Part shown: positions 37,701 to 47,772 of the stretch, piece after piece | How positions within the stretch are numbered: the stretch's first letter is position 1 | Layout of the letters: each line of letters starts with the position of its first letter | Assembly (NCBI GenBank): GCA_008973525.1 | Contig: WACJ01000412.1 | Location: forward strand, 124,001 to 188,000 | DNA: 64,000 nucleotides | Reading direction: 5' to 3' | Origin: Stenopsyche tienmushanensis | Lineage: Eukaryota; Arthropoda; Insecta; Trichoptera; Stenopsychidae | Made by a program: the position numbers and the translations under genes | Notes under the pieces: generated by a model | The model's database searches: none | Told to the model about the DNA's origin: nothing | The model's input: only the letters and a program-made list of their open reading frames with translations

Positions 37701-39234
37701 GATATTTAAATTCATCCAAATTATGATTTCAATGCGCGTGTCTCGGATAATGTCATTATTAATATCTATATAATTAAAAAATGAATTAAACGTGTATCTA
37801 CATCCTAATGTTCTATACCTTGATGTTCATCCTCAGCAATGAATTGACCTTGTTGAGCTAAAGCAGGAAAGAGACCTGGATGAGTATATTCGTGATGATC
37901 TGAAAATAATTGGAGTTCTTCTAAATACTCTAAATGACTACCGTTATATAAAAAATGTTGAACAAATACGTACCTCTGAAACCTTGTTGAGGAGTAGAAT
38001 ATTCATCTGCTGAAAGAACAAATGACACATTTGCACTCTGATAAGCCGACGGTAGACCGGGAGAACTAAGAAGTCCGCCATATTCGGCCAATGATGATAA
38101 ATTACCTATGTGTTGTTTTTGAGGCGAGTCCTCCATACTGAAATAAAGCATACAATGCAAACAGCCGTCTTCTTTGCCAATAGTTAGCTTGTTGTAAAAA
38201 ATACTATGACTACTTACGATCTATTTGATACTTGCTGGGTGGGTTGTATTGTGATTAATCCAGGATTGGATCCGAGATCTTTTGAGTGACTTTTAGAATG
38301 ATGGCTACGTTCACTACTATGTTTAGATGAAGTTGATGAAGCGGGTTCCTATTATAAAAAATAATACTTTTTAAATTATACAAGTAAAAATTATAAACAA
38401 ACGAATTCAGTTTTCTTTAATTTTCAATTACTAAAACAGCAGTCGAACTCGCTTTGAGATTATTTTTTTGCTTTAAAAACATCTTACGTACGGTTGAACT
38501 TCGCGAGCATTTGCCCATAGTTTTTAATCACTTATAGGGAATAAATTTCAACAAATCATCATAAGATAAGTAATGGTAAAAAACATGGCATAATTCATAC
38601 AAATATGCTTCCCGTATGTAATACGCTAATATAAAAAACATGCATATTATCACAATTTATATTTGTTTTAATATTAATTTACGAAGAATCATTAATACTC
38701 AACATATTGAAAAAAAAACAATCATTTCATTAAGAAAAGTATTTCATAAAATTGCATTAACGTCAAGTTATTTACAATTTATATTGAAAATTCCAATGTA
38801 AATAGATTTAATTTTAGTATTTAAAAAATCATATGCTAATTTAGTTAGATGTTTTGATTATAAATAATGAAAAGCTGATACACAAACATCAATAGAAGTG
38901 ATTTTAAGCATAAAATTACCTGGAAGGTACTGGTAATTGTGTCGCCTCGCAAATCGGCTAAAGCTGGTGACTGACTTCTGCTCGGTAGTCGCGTTCCAGA
39001 ACCGATTTGCAAGCCTTCTTTATCTTTCTCTCGCTCTTTAAATTTATCCTTGGGTGTTTCAGTATCTTTAGAATTCTCTCGGGTGCGGTCTTTAAAAGAT
39101 TCACCGTCTTTCTCTCGACTGCCATCTTTTTTGTCACGGATGCTCTCTTTACTTCTTTCTCTAGAATTTTCCCCATCGCGTTCCCGATGCCTTTCTCTGC
39201 CGCTCTCCCCTTCCCTCTCCCCCGCCGACTTCAT
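31741..39234 (-). CDS. TMCC-family transmembrane and coiled-coil protein, complete
   Basis: ER membrane protein family (vertebrate TMCC1-3, fly CG1021). Minus-strand exons in gene order: 39234-38920, 38348-38218, 38137-37974, 37899-37819, 37685-37551, 37467-37307, 35835-35759, 35673-35543, 35267-35247, 35145-34980, 34903-34774, 34691-34581, 34493-34386, 34313-34132, 33874-33800, 31882-31741; 2,130 nt, 709 residues plus stop. The ATG at 39234 has an in-frame stop upstream. Residues 1-90 are an Arg/Glu/Lys/Asp-rich low-complexity region. About 275-329 is the family core ([32 protein letters not shown]), then [17 protein letters not shown], coiled coil about 465-600 ([20 protein letters not shown]), and two hydrophobic helices near 605-632 and 665-682. 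Exons 9 and 15 are frame-neutral. The intron at 35836-37306 holds repeats. Family call is secure; the exact subfamily is not. Confidence 0.93.
32397..33202 (-). mobile_element. Pogo/Tigger-like element remnant in the last TMCC intron
   Basis: Ends are CAGTCAACCCTCCTATAACG (32397) and, inverted, CAGTCAACCCTGCTATAAAA (33202), flanked by TA at 32395-32396 and 33203-33204. At 806 bp it is shorter than a full element. A minus-strand reading gives [20 protein letters not shown], which resembles the second helix of a CENP-B/pogo DNA-binding domain (S-T-V-S-x-I-x-K-x-K-E-K-I). The rest of the transposase is not readable. Class call rests on the ends, the TA duplication and that short helix. Confidence 0.7.
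33800..33874 (-). other. 75-nt frame-neutral exon of the TMCC gene (candidate cassette)
   Basis: Flanked by an acceptor (AATGCACAG) and a donor (GTAAGTGC) on the minus strand, it is exactly 25 codons and enters and leaves in the same phase. With it the protein reads [14 protein letters not shown] and on; without it exon 14 joins exon 16 as [10 protein letters not shown]. It inserts a polar, His/Asn/Ser-rich stretch between the two membrane helices. It lies in an intron of about 2.2 kb, 1.9 kb upstream of the last exon. Confidence 0.65.
35247..35267 (-). other. 21-nt candidate microexon of the TMCC gene
   Basis: On the minus strand, 21 nt (CACCCCATCCTGAGTTGCGAG) lie between an AG (TTTTTGTGCAAG) and GTAATTTA. 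Included, the protein reads [17 protein letters not shown]; skipped, it reads MAARNNWSEG. Both are in frame. The acceptor lacks a strong pyrimidine tract, so inclusion needs RNA evidence. Confidence 0.5.
35952..36115 (-). repeat. Family A repeat, short form, joined to family B
   Basis: Contains the shared core (in reverse complement CTCGACTCTAATAATGGAAA, TATCGATATGAAATATAATA, GGGGTTCTGAATTTCATATG) and a GAAAGAAATGTTAAACGAG tail with GCAGTGGTCGACT. The same short form and tail occur at 63610-63810. Both are followed about 350 bp later by a family B segment, so they look like copies of one composite unit. Confidence 0.6.
36420..36894 (+). mobile_element. hAT-like MITE, family B copy 2, in a TMCC intron
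   Basis: Same blocks as 13010-13424 (GATCGTACGGATCATATAAA, TGCTGCAAAAAGTCCTAAAA, CATGACGAATGAACG, TATTCTGCATTTTGCACCCC). It ends with GTTACGGCCCTG, the inverse of CAGGGCCGTAAC. Confidence 0.55.
36985..37155 (+). pseudogene. Possible Merlin/ISXO2-like transposase fragment
   Basis: Within a longer open frame, the plus strand reads [18 protein letters not shown] followed by [12 protein letters not shown] and a stop. Merlin-type (IS1016/ISXO2-like) transposases in animals have a helix-turn-helix followed by T-x-V-D-W-x-N-F-x-R-E-V-C just before the catalytic core. The core itself is not found. Intronic in TMCC, on the opposite strand. Confidence 0.5.
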
Positions 39235-39691
39235 TCTCAATTTTAGTTTAGAAGGAATTTTGAATTTTTATTATAATCAGCGAGTGGAATAATATTTAAA
39301 CTTTTCACGGTGATAACACAACATTTTGTAAATATTCACAACAACGATCATTTAAATCTCTTAAAATATTAATACGTGAAAAATTATTGCAAAAGTTTCA
39401 ACATCATTATCTTAAAATATTATTTAAACATAAAGCACTTTTTTATATAATGTTGCAAGTCCAACGACGAGAATATAGTGTTCTATATGAGAATTCAGTG
39501 TTCATACACTTTTTCCGATTACATAGAATGTCTTATTATTACAATAAAACTATCACAATTCCGGGGTGGAAATACAAAAATAAATGTAATGGAATACTCA
39601 AGGAACAGAATAAATCACAAAAATAATTAATAGTTTATATAGTTATATAGTTTATAGATTCTGCACGTATGACTAAATGAGACGAGTATAT

Positions 39692-40375
39692 CTATTGTGT
39701 TTTAGTACTGCCAAAAACACGCAACAACATACATTTTATTTTATCAAACGATGATGACTTCTGGCAGGGAAACGATTTCCTGTCGATGTGATCCAACGAT
39801 ATATTGGAGCATGTTCGGTCGTCGGTTTTTTGCGAGAGAGACTCTTCATCAGAATTGTCCGATATAAAATTGTATTCCTCCTTCAAAATTTTCTTTTCTT
39901 TATCATAACTGTATATGACACTCTTGCGTCTTGTTAAATTTGTATTCTCCTTTGCACTGTGACTTCTGGTTACTTTCCTTGTGCGTTTGGGTCTGGTGGA
40001 GACAGTCATCTGCTTGGGTTCATCCTGTTGGTTTTGCTTGCCGCCTAGCGCTCGTTCTTTCTCGGCTTTCAAATGTTGCCAGCTTGCAATGATTGATTCG
40101 CGGCGGAATAATTTTTGCTCTGTAAACGGTGGATTGGCTTCCGTGTAGTTGATTTGGCCGTCAGTTTTCGCTCCTTTGTAACGAATAGATGCTCTTTTAT
40201 TTACAACGTTTGTATCTGGGCGCTTGTAAAAGTCACTTATGTCATTATAAGTCAATTCTGGTCTTGGCTCGAATATGCCTTTATTTTTATTAACATACTC
40301 GGGCGTGTAGATATTCTTGTTTACTTTGCGCGTGGGATGAATTGGTTTCTTTTCAGCAACTGTGTTTTGATAATT
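39692..40375 (-). CDS. Last exon of an unrecognised basic protein
   Basis: Minus-strand open frame of 227 codons plus stop (TAG at 39694-39692), preceded by a clean acceptor (TTTATTTTTTCAG). Composition is polar and basic, with patches RPKRTRKVTRSHSAKE and NLTRRKSVIYS that could be nuclear targeting or kinase sites, an acidic SDNSDEESLS stretch, and tyrosine/proline motifs such as RPELTYNDISDFYKRP near the start. I see no membrane helix or known domain. Upstream exons on the minus strand (above 40375) were not found. It ends 457 bp upstream of the TMCC ATG on the same strand, so its 3'UTR probably approaches or overlaps the TMCC promoter. Length and even composition across the frame make chance unlikely, but I do not recognise the family. 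Confidence 0.6.
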   Translation of the reverse strand, partial: NYQNTVAEKKPIHPTRKVNKNIYTPEYVNKNKGIFEPRPELTYNDISDFYKRPDTNVVNKRASIRYKGAKTDGQINYTEANPPFTEQKLFRRESIIASWQHLKAEKERALGGKQNQQDEPKQMTVSTRPKRTRKVTRSHSAKENTNLTRRKSVIYSYDKEKKILKEEYNFISDNSDEESLSQKTDDRTCSNISLDHIDRKSFPCQKSSSFDKIKCMLLRVFGSTKTQ

Positions 40376-40736
40376 CTGAAAAAATAAAGAAAACTTTATG
40401 TGAGTATGCATGTTTTGATAATGACAATGATAAAAAAATATGTATAATATAGCAACTTTTTCAGGACATTTAAATAAAACAGTCCTAACTGGAAAATTAA
40501 TATAGCGTATTCAAATCAAATGAATGCGCTTGGAAATTTCAATTTCAATAGTGATTTCAATTCTTTGTATGACACAACAATGTTTATAATAGCCGACATT
40601 TACAAATGCTTTTAAAAACCATATATATATATACAAATTTGAAAGGTCAGAAAGATTATAAATACATATTAACACACTGTTTTTATAATAAATACTTTAC
40701 GCGATCAAAAAAGCAGAATGATTATGATTTTATTTC

Positions 40737-40905
40737 AGTTCATCTAAAATATTAGCCATATTTTCCTTGAAGAAAGATAATGCATATTTGATTACATCTA
40801 TTTTGTCTGCATTATTAATACATTTTAACATATTTAGATAGGAATTTTCAGTTTGCTTATAACTTTGAGATTCTTTTCCACTATTAGATCGACGTCTGCT
40901 AAATA
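40737..40905 (-). CDS. Short coding-like segment, possible terminal exon or gene relic
   Basis: After a TTTAG on the minus strand, an open frame of about 55 codons reads RRRSNSGKESQSYKQTENSY, then LNMLKCINNADKIDVIKYAL and a leucine/lysine-rich helix-like end, then TAA. It looks more protein-like than surrounding AT-rich frames. The pyrimidine tract before the acceptor is weak. It could be a small exon of a gene on the minus strand, or a relic. Confidence 0.25.
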
Positions 40906-41309
40906 TCTACGCTGGTTTGTTATTTTTGCGTGAGAAATTCTTATAAAAAACTTCACACATACTTTTATGGCTTAAATTTTTAGCACATTATTAAATAATA
41001 ATCATTTGATTTATATATATATGAATTATGCATTATAAACACAAGAACGGATAATACAATGTGAGCTTAAGCAAAAAAAATTTAAAGCATACACATTATT
41101 TCAATTCAGGTTATTGTTAGAGTATAACAATCAACAAACGGTTGATTACAATTATTTACAAAATGTTAATATTTTTTTATATAAAACCACAACCCAAACA
41201 CCTTGTAGGAAGGAATATTATATAATAATATAATAAGGAATATAAACAAAAAAAATTGGCAGCATATTGTCTTTTACGATAAATATCTATCCACTGAGTA
41301 AGCCATGTG

Positions 41310-41395
41310 GCACGGATGCCGACTCATAGTACCTCAAGTCATATTAGATTCGGGACCGAATGGCAATAAACCCGGCAATATACCAAAATATGGAA
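41310..41395. repeat. Short repeat shared with 27295-27370
   Basis: CGGATGCCGACTCATAGTAC and ATATTAGATTCGGGACCGAA with TGGCAATAAACCC match TAGATGCCAACTCATAATCC and GTATTAGATTCAGGAACGAG with TGGCAGTAGACC near 27300. About 75 nt, diverged. Class unknown. Confidence 0.45.
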
Positions 41396-41989
41396 CTCTT
41401 CTATATACGCTCAAGGATAATGATTTTAACTATGCCGTTTAATCGATATAAACAACTCAACCTACATTCGATATTGAAATGTATCCATCAGGATTTTTAT
41501 ATTCTACGCCACTAATGTGAAAGTGTAAAATCATTTTCACGCATTTAACATCTCCTACTTAATTAATTGTTCATCAACACATCCATAATTGTGGATAGTA
41601 TGTTAAGAAATTCACTACGAGACTTGAAACGCATACAAATTAATTTAGTCAGATGACAATAAATCATTCGACTTTGTGCTCTATTTTTTTCTAAAAATGA
41701 ATACTGATGAATATAATACAAAATAGTTCATTGAATTAAATAATCATTTCAATACATTATCATTTACACAATACACAGTTTGTATAATCTACAACTGGCA
41801 ATTATTTATATTATCCTTGCATTTTTAAACAAATTTTAGCCACATTATAATAACGTTGAATCATTCTTGCTATGGATGAACATTTTCAATTGTCAATGAC
41901 AATATTGTTGAGCTAAAATTAACAATTCAACCAAAGAACTAATTATTGACTTAGGAATTGGAATAGATTTTTCATCTTGTATTGTCTTA

Positions 41990-42315
41990 AAATATTCATC
42001 TGCTTTTAATTGTTTTCAGGATATAAATCATGCAGCATCCGAATTATTGATATGTTTTAAATGCTGTGAAGCATGAAAATGCTTTTGTAATAATTCCTCA
42101 ATCCAGGATCTATTTCGACTAGGAATTTCAGTAGGTCGGATTTAGATGGTTGTTATAACTTTAGGCAACCCTTTAAAGTTCTATCACCCGATTTACATTT
42201 CAGAAACCAAGATTGACATCTGTTTAGTGTTAGGGCTTCTACGAAAACTTCGTTAATGACTTTAACTTGCTTTGCTGACATTCAAGTTCTCAACAAAAGA
42301 AAAATTTCTATCCTA
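41990..42315 (-). pseudogene. Mariner transposase remnant (DNA-binding region)
   Basis: Minus-strand reading: EALTLNRCQSWFLKCKSGD, like A-x-T-x-x-x-C-Q-R-W-F-x-K-F-K-S-G-D; then SKSDLLKFLVEIDPGLRN, like the D-x-L-K-x-L-V-E-x-D-P-R segment; then, in another frame, HLKHINNSDAA, like the S-x-H-L-K helix. Stops and frame changes occur throughout. No catalytic region follows clearly. Confidence 0.6.
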
Positions 42316-42593
42316 ATATAATTAGTAGATATAATTTTTAAAGCATAATAAAAAAACTTTAAATGTCCCTCTGTAATATGAAAAAAATAATTAAACTGAT
42401 ATGACCTATGCTATTTGTGTTATTCATATTTAAAATAAAGTAATTTCCCTGCCACATATGCACATAAATAAGGGGTACCGAATGAAAATTTCGTTTTTTT
42501 TATATCGTCCTTTTCCATATATTTTTTTTAAACCGGAGGATTGGAATTGTGGGATTAAATAAAAAATAAATACTTATTCACTTATTGCTAAGG

Positions 42594-42790
42594 ATTTCGC
42601 GGGTAACATAGGCATAGTCTAATATACAAAAATTTAAATTTGTTTGTTCGTATTTTACGCGCTGCCATACCGTTCATTCGATTGCGATAAAACTTTGTCA
42701 ACTTATTGTTTGCACTTTTTCAAATAATATAGGTATAGTACAATCAACTTACAGTAGATCTTATACATAAAAATCAATGTTTGTTCATAT
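42594..42790 (+). repeat. Helitron-like repeat, family D, tandem units
   Basis: A unit end (GCGGGTAACATAGGCATAGT) is followed directly by a unit start (CTAATATACAAAAATTTAAA), then a unit end (ATATAGGTATAGT), then another start (TATACATAAAAATCAATG). So one full unit of about 130 bp lies between two partial ones, head to tail. Confidence 0.5.
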
Positions 42791-43069
42791 TTATAATCAA
42801 AACCTACAAAATAAAATAAATAACATTTATACTTTTCCCTTGTATATCATTCAATTTCAATAAATGTATTCATTATCGGAAATAATTTTTAGAATTATTA
42901 CTTCTGTTGCAGTAACGCGCCGGGTACCAGCTGGTTCATTATAAAAATCTTCAAACGATAACACAGTACTAATATGATATGCTGGAATGGTTTTAAGAAG
43001 CGATTCGTATAAAACACCTATAATATTCAACAGAGGAAACATTTTTTCAAAACGATATCATTTCATCAT

Positions 43070-43312
43070 TTTGGCTTGGGGCGCAAAACGCAGAATACCG
43101 ACCCGGTCGAAAGAGAAAGGGTTCTACTTTACATGAATCAACACTGGCATCCGGTCACGAGACGCTCATTCGTCATATCAGCGATCCGAAAAGCGGACCA
43201 GTTGGTCGTTTCGTCCTCTTTTAGGGATTTTTGCAGCATTTTCGGGGATAAATGCGTACCCCGGGTCATCTGTACAATCAGAGACTATCTTACATAGTTG
43301 GCTCGCGGTACA
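43070..43312 (-). mobile_element. hAT-like MITE fragment, family B copy 3
   Basis: Carries GGCTTGGGGCGCAAAACGCA, GAATACCGACCCGGTCG, ATTCGTCATATCAGCGATCC and a GCAGCATTTTCGGGG block. Relative to the 13010 copy it is inverted. The CAGGGCCG end is missing. Confidence 0.5.
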
Positions 43313-44700
43313 TGAGGTCTGATTTAATATTAATTGGACTGAGACTTTTCTAATAAAAGTATTGTATCACTTAACTTTTGAAAGTTTCGTCCGGTACCCC
43401 TATAAATGATTTTTTTTAAATTTAGTTTAATCTGATTCAAATAACTAAGCATACCAATGTATCATTCTGTTTTATATTGGCTGATCGATAACACAATTAG
43501 CGTTTTCATTGAATGAAAAAAAGTGAAGAGTCATAGCATATGTGACAAGAGAAATCGTCGTGCACTCCAATGTGAGCTCATGTCGGATGAGACCTTATTG
43601 TGTTTCATTTTTATCGACTTTATCTGCATTATTTTATCTAGCAATTTACAAACATGTAATATATTCATGCGGACATAACGAGTACCATAGGCAGTCGTTC
43701 GAAAATTTCCACTCGACAGTAGCATGTGAAAATGAGAGAGCGGCACATGAAATATTAAACGAGGCAGTAGAGTATAATTAGAGCCATGAATGACAAAAAA
43801 GAGTCACCGCAAAGAGCAGAAAAAAAATTACATATTTATTGCGGACAAGTAATTACGAGGCATGACGCTCGTCTCGCATACATTAAACTTGGAACTTGAT
43901 CTCTGGTCAAGGAAAGAATGGGCCGCGAAGGTTGTACGCGAATCAGTACGACAATTTAGTACGGTCCATGGGATAATTTGGTCGTTCAGCAGTGGCCTAG
44001 CATTTTCAGCGACCTGCTGAAAGTGCTGCTGCTGCTGCTTTGTGCAGACGACGAACAATGTCGAATCGAAACGAGTTTCCGGCTAGACGGGACGTAAATT
44101 TGTGATTATGTTCGATCGAGATATTCGACCGCGCCTTCGGAGCATAAATGAGATATGGGCCATTAAATTTGCATTCGGATAGAGCAAAGCATGCGAAGAA
44201 ACCACCGCGAACGCGAGATGGGGTGGTCCGTTTGACCCACTTTGTTGTACGCATAAAATTGGGGTTGAATAGCATCGCAACGGCTAGCCAAAAAGATCCC
44301 CGCTGAAAATAGAACTTATCTCGGACAAGATTTTCGGATAAAATAACATCTTCAACAAAACCACCAAAAGCGTGTTTTCTGCTAAGAAAATAGTTCGAAG
44401 AAAATAATCGATCCAAGTAAATGTTTATCGAAGATCAAAACATAAAAAAGAGACAAGACAAATGCATAAGACTGTCATACTAAGATACTCACAATGCAAA
44501 TGACATTCTGAAGTTTCATTTGTGATGTCAATAAAACGAAGAAGATAATCAGTTGCAAGAGCTAGCAAAAATAAAACCGAATAAAAACAATCAAAAACGG
44601 TTATTACAGAAACCGTTTACGACTTCAATGGCAGTTACTGTTCGCTACAACCATGATCTTGTTCATTATATTTATTAAATCTTATGGAAGAAGATAATTT
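43313..44700. other. Higher-GC stretch with overlapping open frames, no gene recognised
   Basis: A 136-codon minus-strand frame (44416-44006) and shorter plus-strand frames lie here. None shows a domain or a consistent splice pattern. A short GCTGCTGCTGCTGC run occurs at 44028. I cannot exclude a lineage-specific exon or a regulatory block. Confidence 0.3.
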
Positions 44701-44717
44701 AAGCCTTCTTCGACCAT

Positions 44718-44822
44718 GATGTATTTACTACAACTCGACTCTAATAATGGAAATATCAAAATGAAATATAATAGATACCGGATTCACAATTTCATATGGT
44801 GTATCAAATACATATCATCGTA
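44718..44822 (+). repeat. Family A repeat, short form
   Basis: Core CTCGACTCTAATAATGGAAA, then ATATCAAAATGAAATATAAT and ATAGATACCGGATTCACAAT, ending CATATGGTGTATCAAATACA. A family B segment follows at 44890, so this looks like another copy of the A-B composite seen at 35952 and 63610, in the opposite orientation. Confidence 0.6.
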
Positions 44823-44889
44823 GCGCGCGGGTGTTATTTAGCACGATAACAAAATGAGTATTGAAATCATGTGATTCGTGTAGTTACTA

Positions 44890-45285
44890 CAATTGTATGT
44901 GGTGGCAAAGCAGGTGCACACCACAGGCGCAATTGGATTTGGGGCGCAAAACGTAGAATACCGACCCAGTTGAGAGTTGCACATTTATAGTACTAGACCA
45001 TTCTACTTTACATGAATAAACACAGATTGATTGATTAAAATAAATACAATAATATTTTCTTTGGACAACTTCGATTTGAAATGAGATTAAGTAATCGTTC
45101 TATAGACATGTTCAGGTGTGGCGTCCGATCGCGAGGTGATCTTTCGTCATATCAGCGGTCCGAAAAGCGGACCGATTGCACACACAGATCTTGCGGTCAC
45201 TCCGTCCGCTTTTAGGGCTTTTTGCGGCATATCTATGATCTGTACGATCACGGAAACTTCCCCAAAAGCTAACTTACATAGCTGG
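44890..45285 (-). mobile_element. hAT-like MITE, family B copy 4
   Basis: Blocks GTGGCAAAGCAGGTGCACAC, GGGGCGCAAAACGTAGAATA, TCATATCAGCGGTCCGAAAA and TTAGGGCTTTTTGCGGCATA. It ends inside the mariner scrap at 45285-45400, which suggests it inserted there. Confidence 0.55.
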
Positions 45286-45400
45286 CACGCTTGCGCACGT
45301 CTTTCTCATATCCAATTTTTCATTTAATATGCGATGTACAGCACTATTTGAAATGCCTACCACATCTGCTAGTTCGCTACTTTTGGGACTAATATATTGC
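45285..45400 (-). mobile_element. Mariner transposase scrap (helix-turn-helix)
   Basis: The minus strand reads SSELADVVGISNSAVHRILN then EKLDMRKTCASVP. Mariner transposases have E-L-A-E-x-L-G-I-S-x-x-x-V-H-x-I-L-x-E-x-L-G-M-R-K. The frame then runs into family B sequence. Very short but the match is specific. Confidence 0.65.
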
Positions 45401-47270
45401 ATTTTATTATAAATGCAATATATTAGTATAATATATTGCGAGAGTAAGCTCAGAGAGAGACAGAAACGGAATGTCTTGCACGTTGAGTTTGAAGAGAAAC
45501 AGAGACGGAAAGAGTATATTGCGTACATTGTATGATTGTATAGATCGTTAACCCAAATTAATCGACTAATAATGATATGTGAATGATATAATGAATCGAT
45601 TTCAAGTATCCTGATGAATGAGTGGATTTGTACGGATACACGACGATGTATCAACGTCCGATATGTAAAAAATACAAATTACACTGTGCATTCAAACGAT
45701 AAAAATCGCATTGTAAGAAGGGCGCGTCTTTTTATGGTTCGTTCATCAAATTTATTTTCGATTTAAAATCTCATATAGATATTTTGCATCCGATAAGCGG
45801 ATACGGCACATTAAATGGAAGAATATGACATTACAATACGCTCCGTGTGTAATTTTCCAAGAGGATCGATTGATGCGAGGGCATTTAACCCAAAGAACTG
45901 GATCCAAACTGGTGTCAAACGATCCAATAAAAACGACCCTAATTAGAGAGAAGGGCCAGGGTCATACTCTCGGCGATACACGCGAGCTCCAATTTTCTCC
46001 ATTCTAAGGCGGAATTCGTATCAAAAATAGACGCAAGGAATCCGTTATCGCACTTATACGATTCGTATACTACAGTACGCCCACCATTTTTATAAATAGT
46101 CCGGGAAGACAAATGGTAGACAGTAGGAGCCGAATCACGGCCGGGGGAAGGATCGTCGACACGTCGGGCCGCATCATAACGAATGTCTTCCTTCGGGAGA
46201 TCGATAAGCGACGCGGAACAACATATGCGACTCAAAAATCAGCCTTCCTCTCTGCGAGTGCTTCCAAAGAGTTGATCTTATCGATTGACAACGCCATCGG
46301 TACAAGCGAACCTGTCGTGACTAATCTCTCTTTGAGTTCGGCGCCGAATATCGATTGCACTTCGCGAGAGCGACCTTCCGAGAAGAACTCTACAAAAAGG
46401 AAGAAGTGCTTCTGGCGACGACGGCAATCCGACCGGAACGAAACGTGCAGACTGTCCAATTCCAATCGATGCTCATTATATTCACATGTCAAAGTCAGAT
46501 CGATAAGTTACGACCGCCTGTTTGACGTGGACCTAAGCGTATTTGAACAGCAAGCCTGGAAAACCAAAGCAAAGTTCCAACATTTGACCCTTTGAATGCG
46601 ACAGAACGGGGAGCACATTTGCTCCAATTGCGGACACACATGTAATGCTACAAAAACAGTTTTATATCTGTAGCAAATTATATGAATTATCCTTTGTTAG
46701 CGCAACTAAGCAGTTTTGGGGGTGGAAAAAACACAGCGAAAAAATATCCAACATGTTACCTCCGTAACAATCCAATTAGCTTTATTGCCATCTCGAGCAA
46801 CCAATTTATCCACGAAAGTTTTTTGGGTTAAATATATTCTTTTAATACCTTTTTTAAGTCCTTAATCTAAAACACAAAAGTTATATTAACCCTTTGTGCC
46901 CTTAAAAAAATGTTTCAGCAGATCCATTAACATTTGCAACATTTTTTCGTTCAGTTTATAATTATTATTGTAGCTGTATAGATATTTGTTTCGGTTGTAA
47001 GTTTTATTTAAATAAATGTAGGTGAACTATAATCAAAATTATTGGTAACATTAACAACAATTACAGCTTTATATGTTAGCGAGAAATGTCCGCCAAAAGT
47101 GCGGCAAAGCGATATATAGACGCTAGAGCCAGAAGTAATAAGCACTAGGGAATCCAATCCCGGGATCCCAAACAGTTTTAAATGCTCATAAATCCCGAGA
47201 TTAATAAATGTAATCCCGAAAAAATCGAGATTGAAATTTTTATCTAACAGAAATCGTACACAGCACCAGC
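45400..47270. other. No recognised gene; one 160-codon open frame
   Basis: The longest plus-strand frame, 46113-46595, encodes a Ser/Arg-rich sequence with no recognisable domain. A minus-strand frame overlaps it, as expected when local GC is high. I treat it as unproven. Near 47150-47240 there are ATCCCGGGATC and repeated ATCCCGA motifs that may be the end of an unclassified repeat joined to family A. Confidence 0.35.
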
Positions 47271-47274
47271 ACGT

Positions 47275-47640
47275 TGAAGGCTACTAAATCGAGACATTCC
47301 CGCCGAAATCTGGACGCTTGGAAACAACATCGTAACTACTAATTGGCGAGCTTAGGCGACGCCTAGAGGCAGTACATACATGTTTTTCAAATTGTTATAT
47401 TAACCTATCCCTACCGGTGATGTATTTACTACACCTCGACTCTAATAATGGGAATATCGATATGAAATATAATAGATACGGGGTTCAGAATTTTTGTATT
47501 CTTCCGTAATATAATTACGAATCGCATCAAAGTATTATAGTATGTAAGTATTCATCTGCAGCGACGGAAATAAATAATTTGTCGGGAAATTGGGAAATCG
47601 GGAATTTTGCGAGCATCCGGGCGCATTTTTAAATGTTATA
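47275..47640 (+). repeat. Family A repeat, long form, copy 1
   Basis: Order: CATTCCCGCCGAAATCTGGA, CTAATTGGCGAGCTTAGGCG, ACGCCTAGAGGCAGTA, CCCTACCGGTGATGTATTTA, CTCGACTCTAATAATGGGAA, ATTCATCTGCAGCGACGGAA, and a final GCATCCGGGCGCATTT. The copy at 53795-54165 has the same order inverted. The copy at 60815-61135 shares the second half. Non-coding. Superfamily not determined. Confidence 0.65.
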
Positions 47641-47772
47641 GACCAATACTATGCCTGTATTATATTCGCAAGTGTAAACAGTACGTTGACAAAATTTTAT
47701 CGCAATCGGATGAACGCTATGGAAGCGCATTAAATACGGACAAACAAACATTGATTTTTATACATAAGAAGA
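47640..47772 (-). repeat. Helitron-like repeat, family D
   Basis: GACCAATACTATGCCTGTAT to TTGATTTTTATACATAAG; the inverse of the unit at 27562. It abuts the end of the family A copy. Confidence 0.55.

Noticed and set aside
39007..39292. Plus-strand open frames of 79-80 codons
   Set aside because: Shadows of the Arg/Glu-rich first exon of TMCC on the minus strand.
42857..43042. Minus-strand frame with GTRRVTATEVI next to Helitron-like repeats, considered as a helicase remnant
   Set aside because: Only a few residues resemble a helicase segment and no other motif is present; too weak to call.
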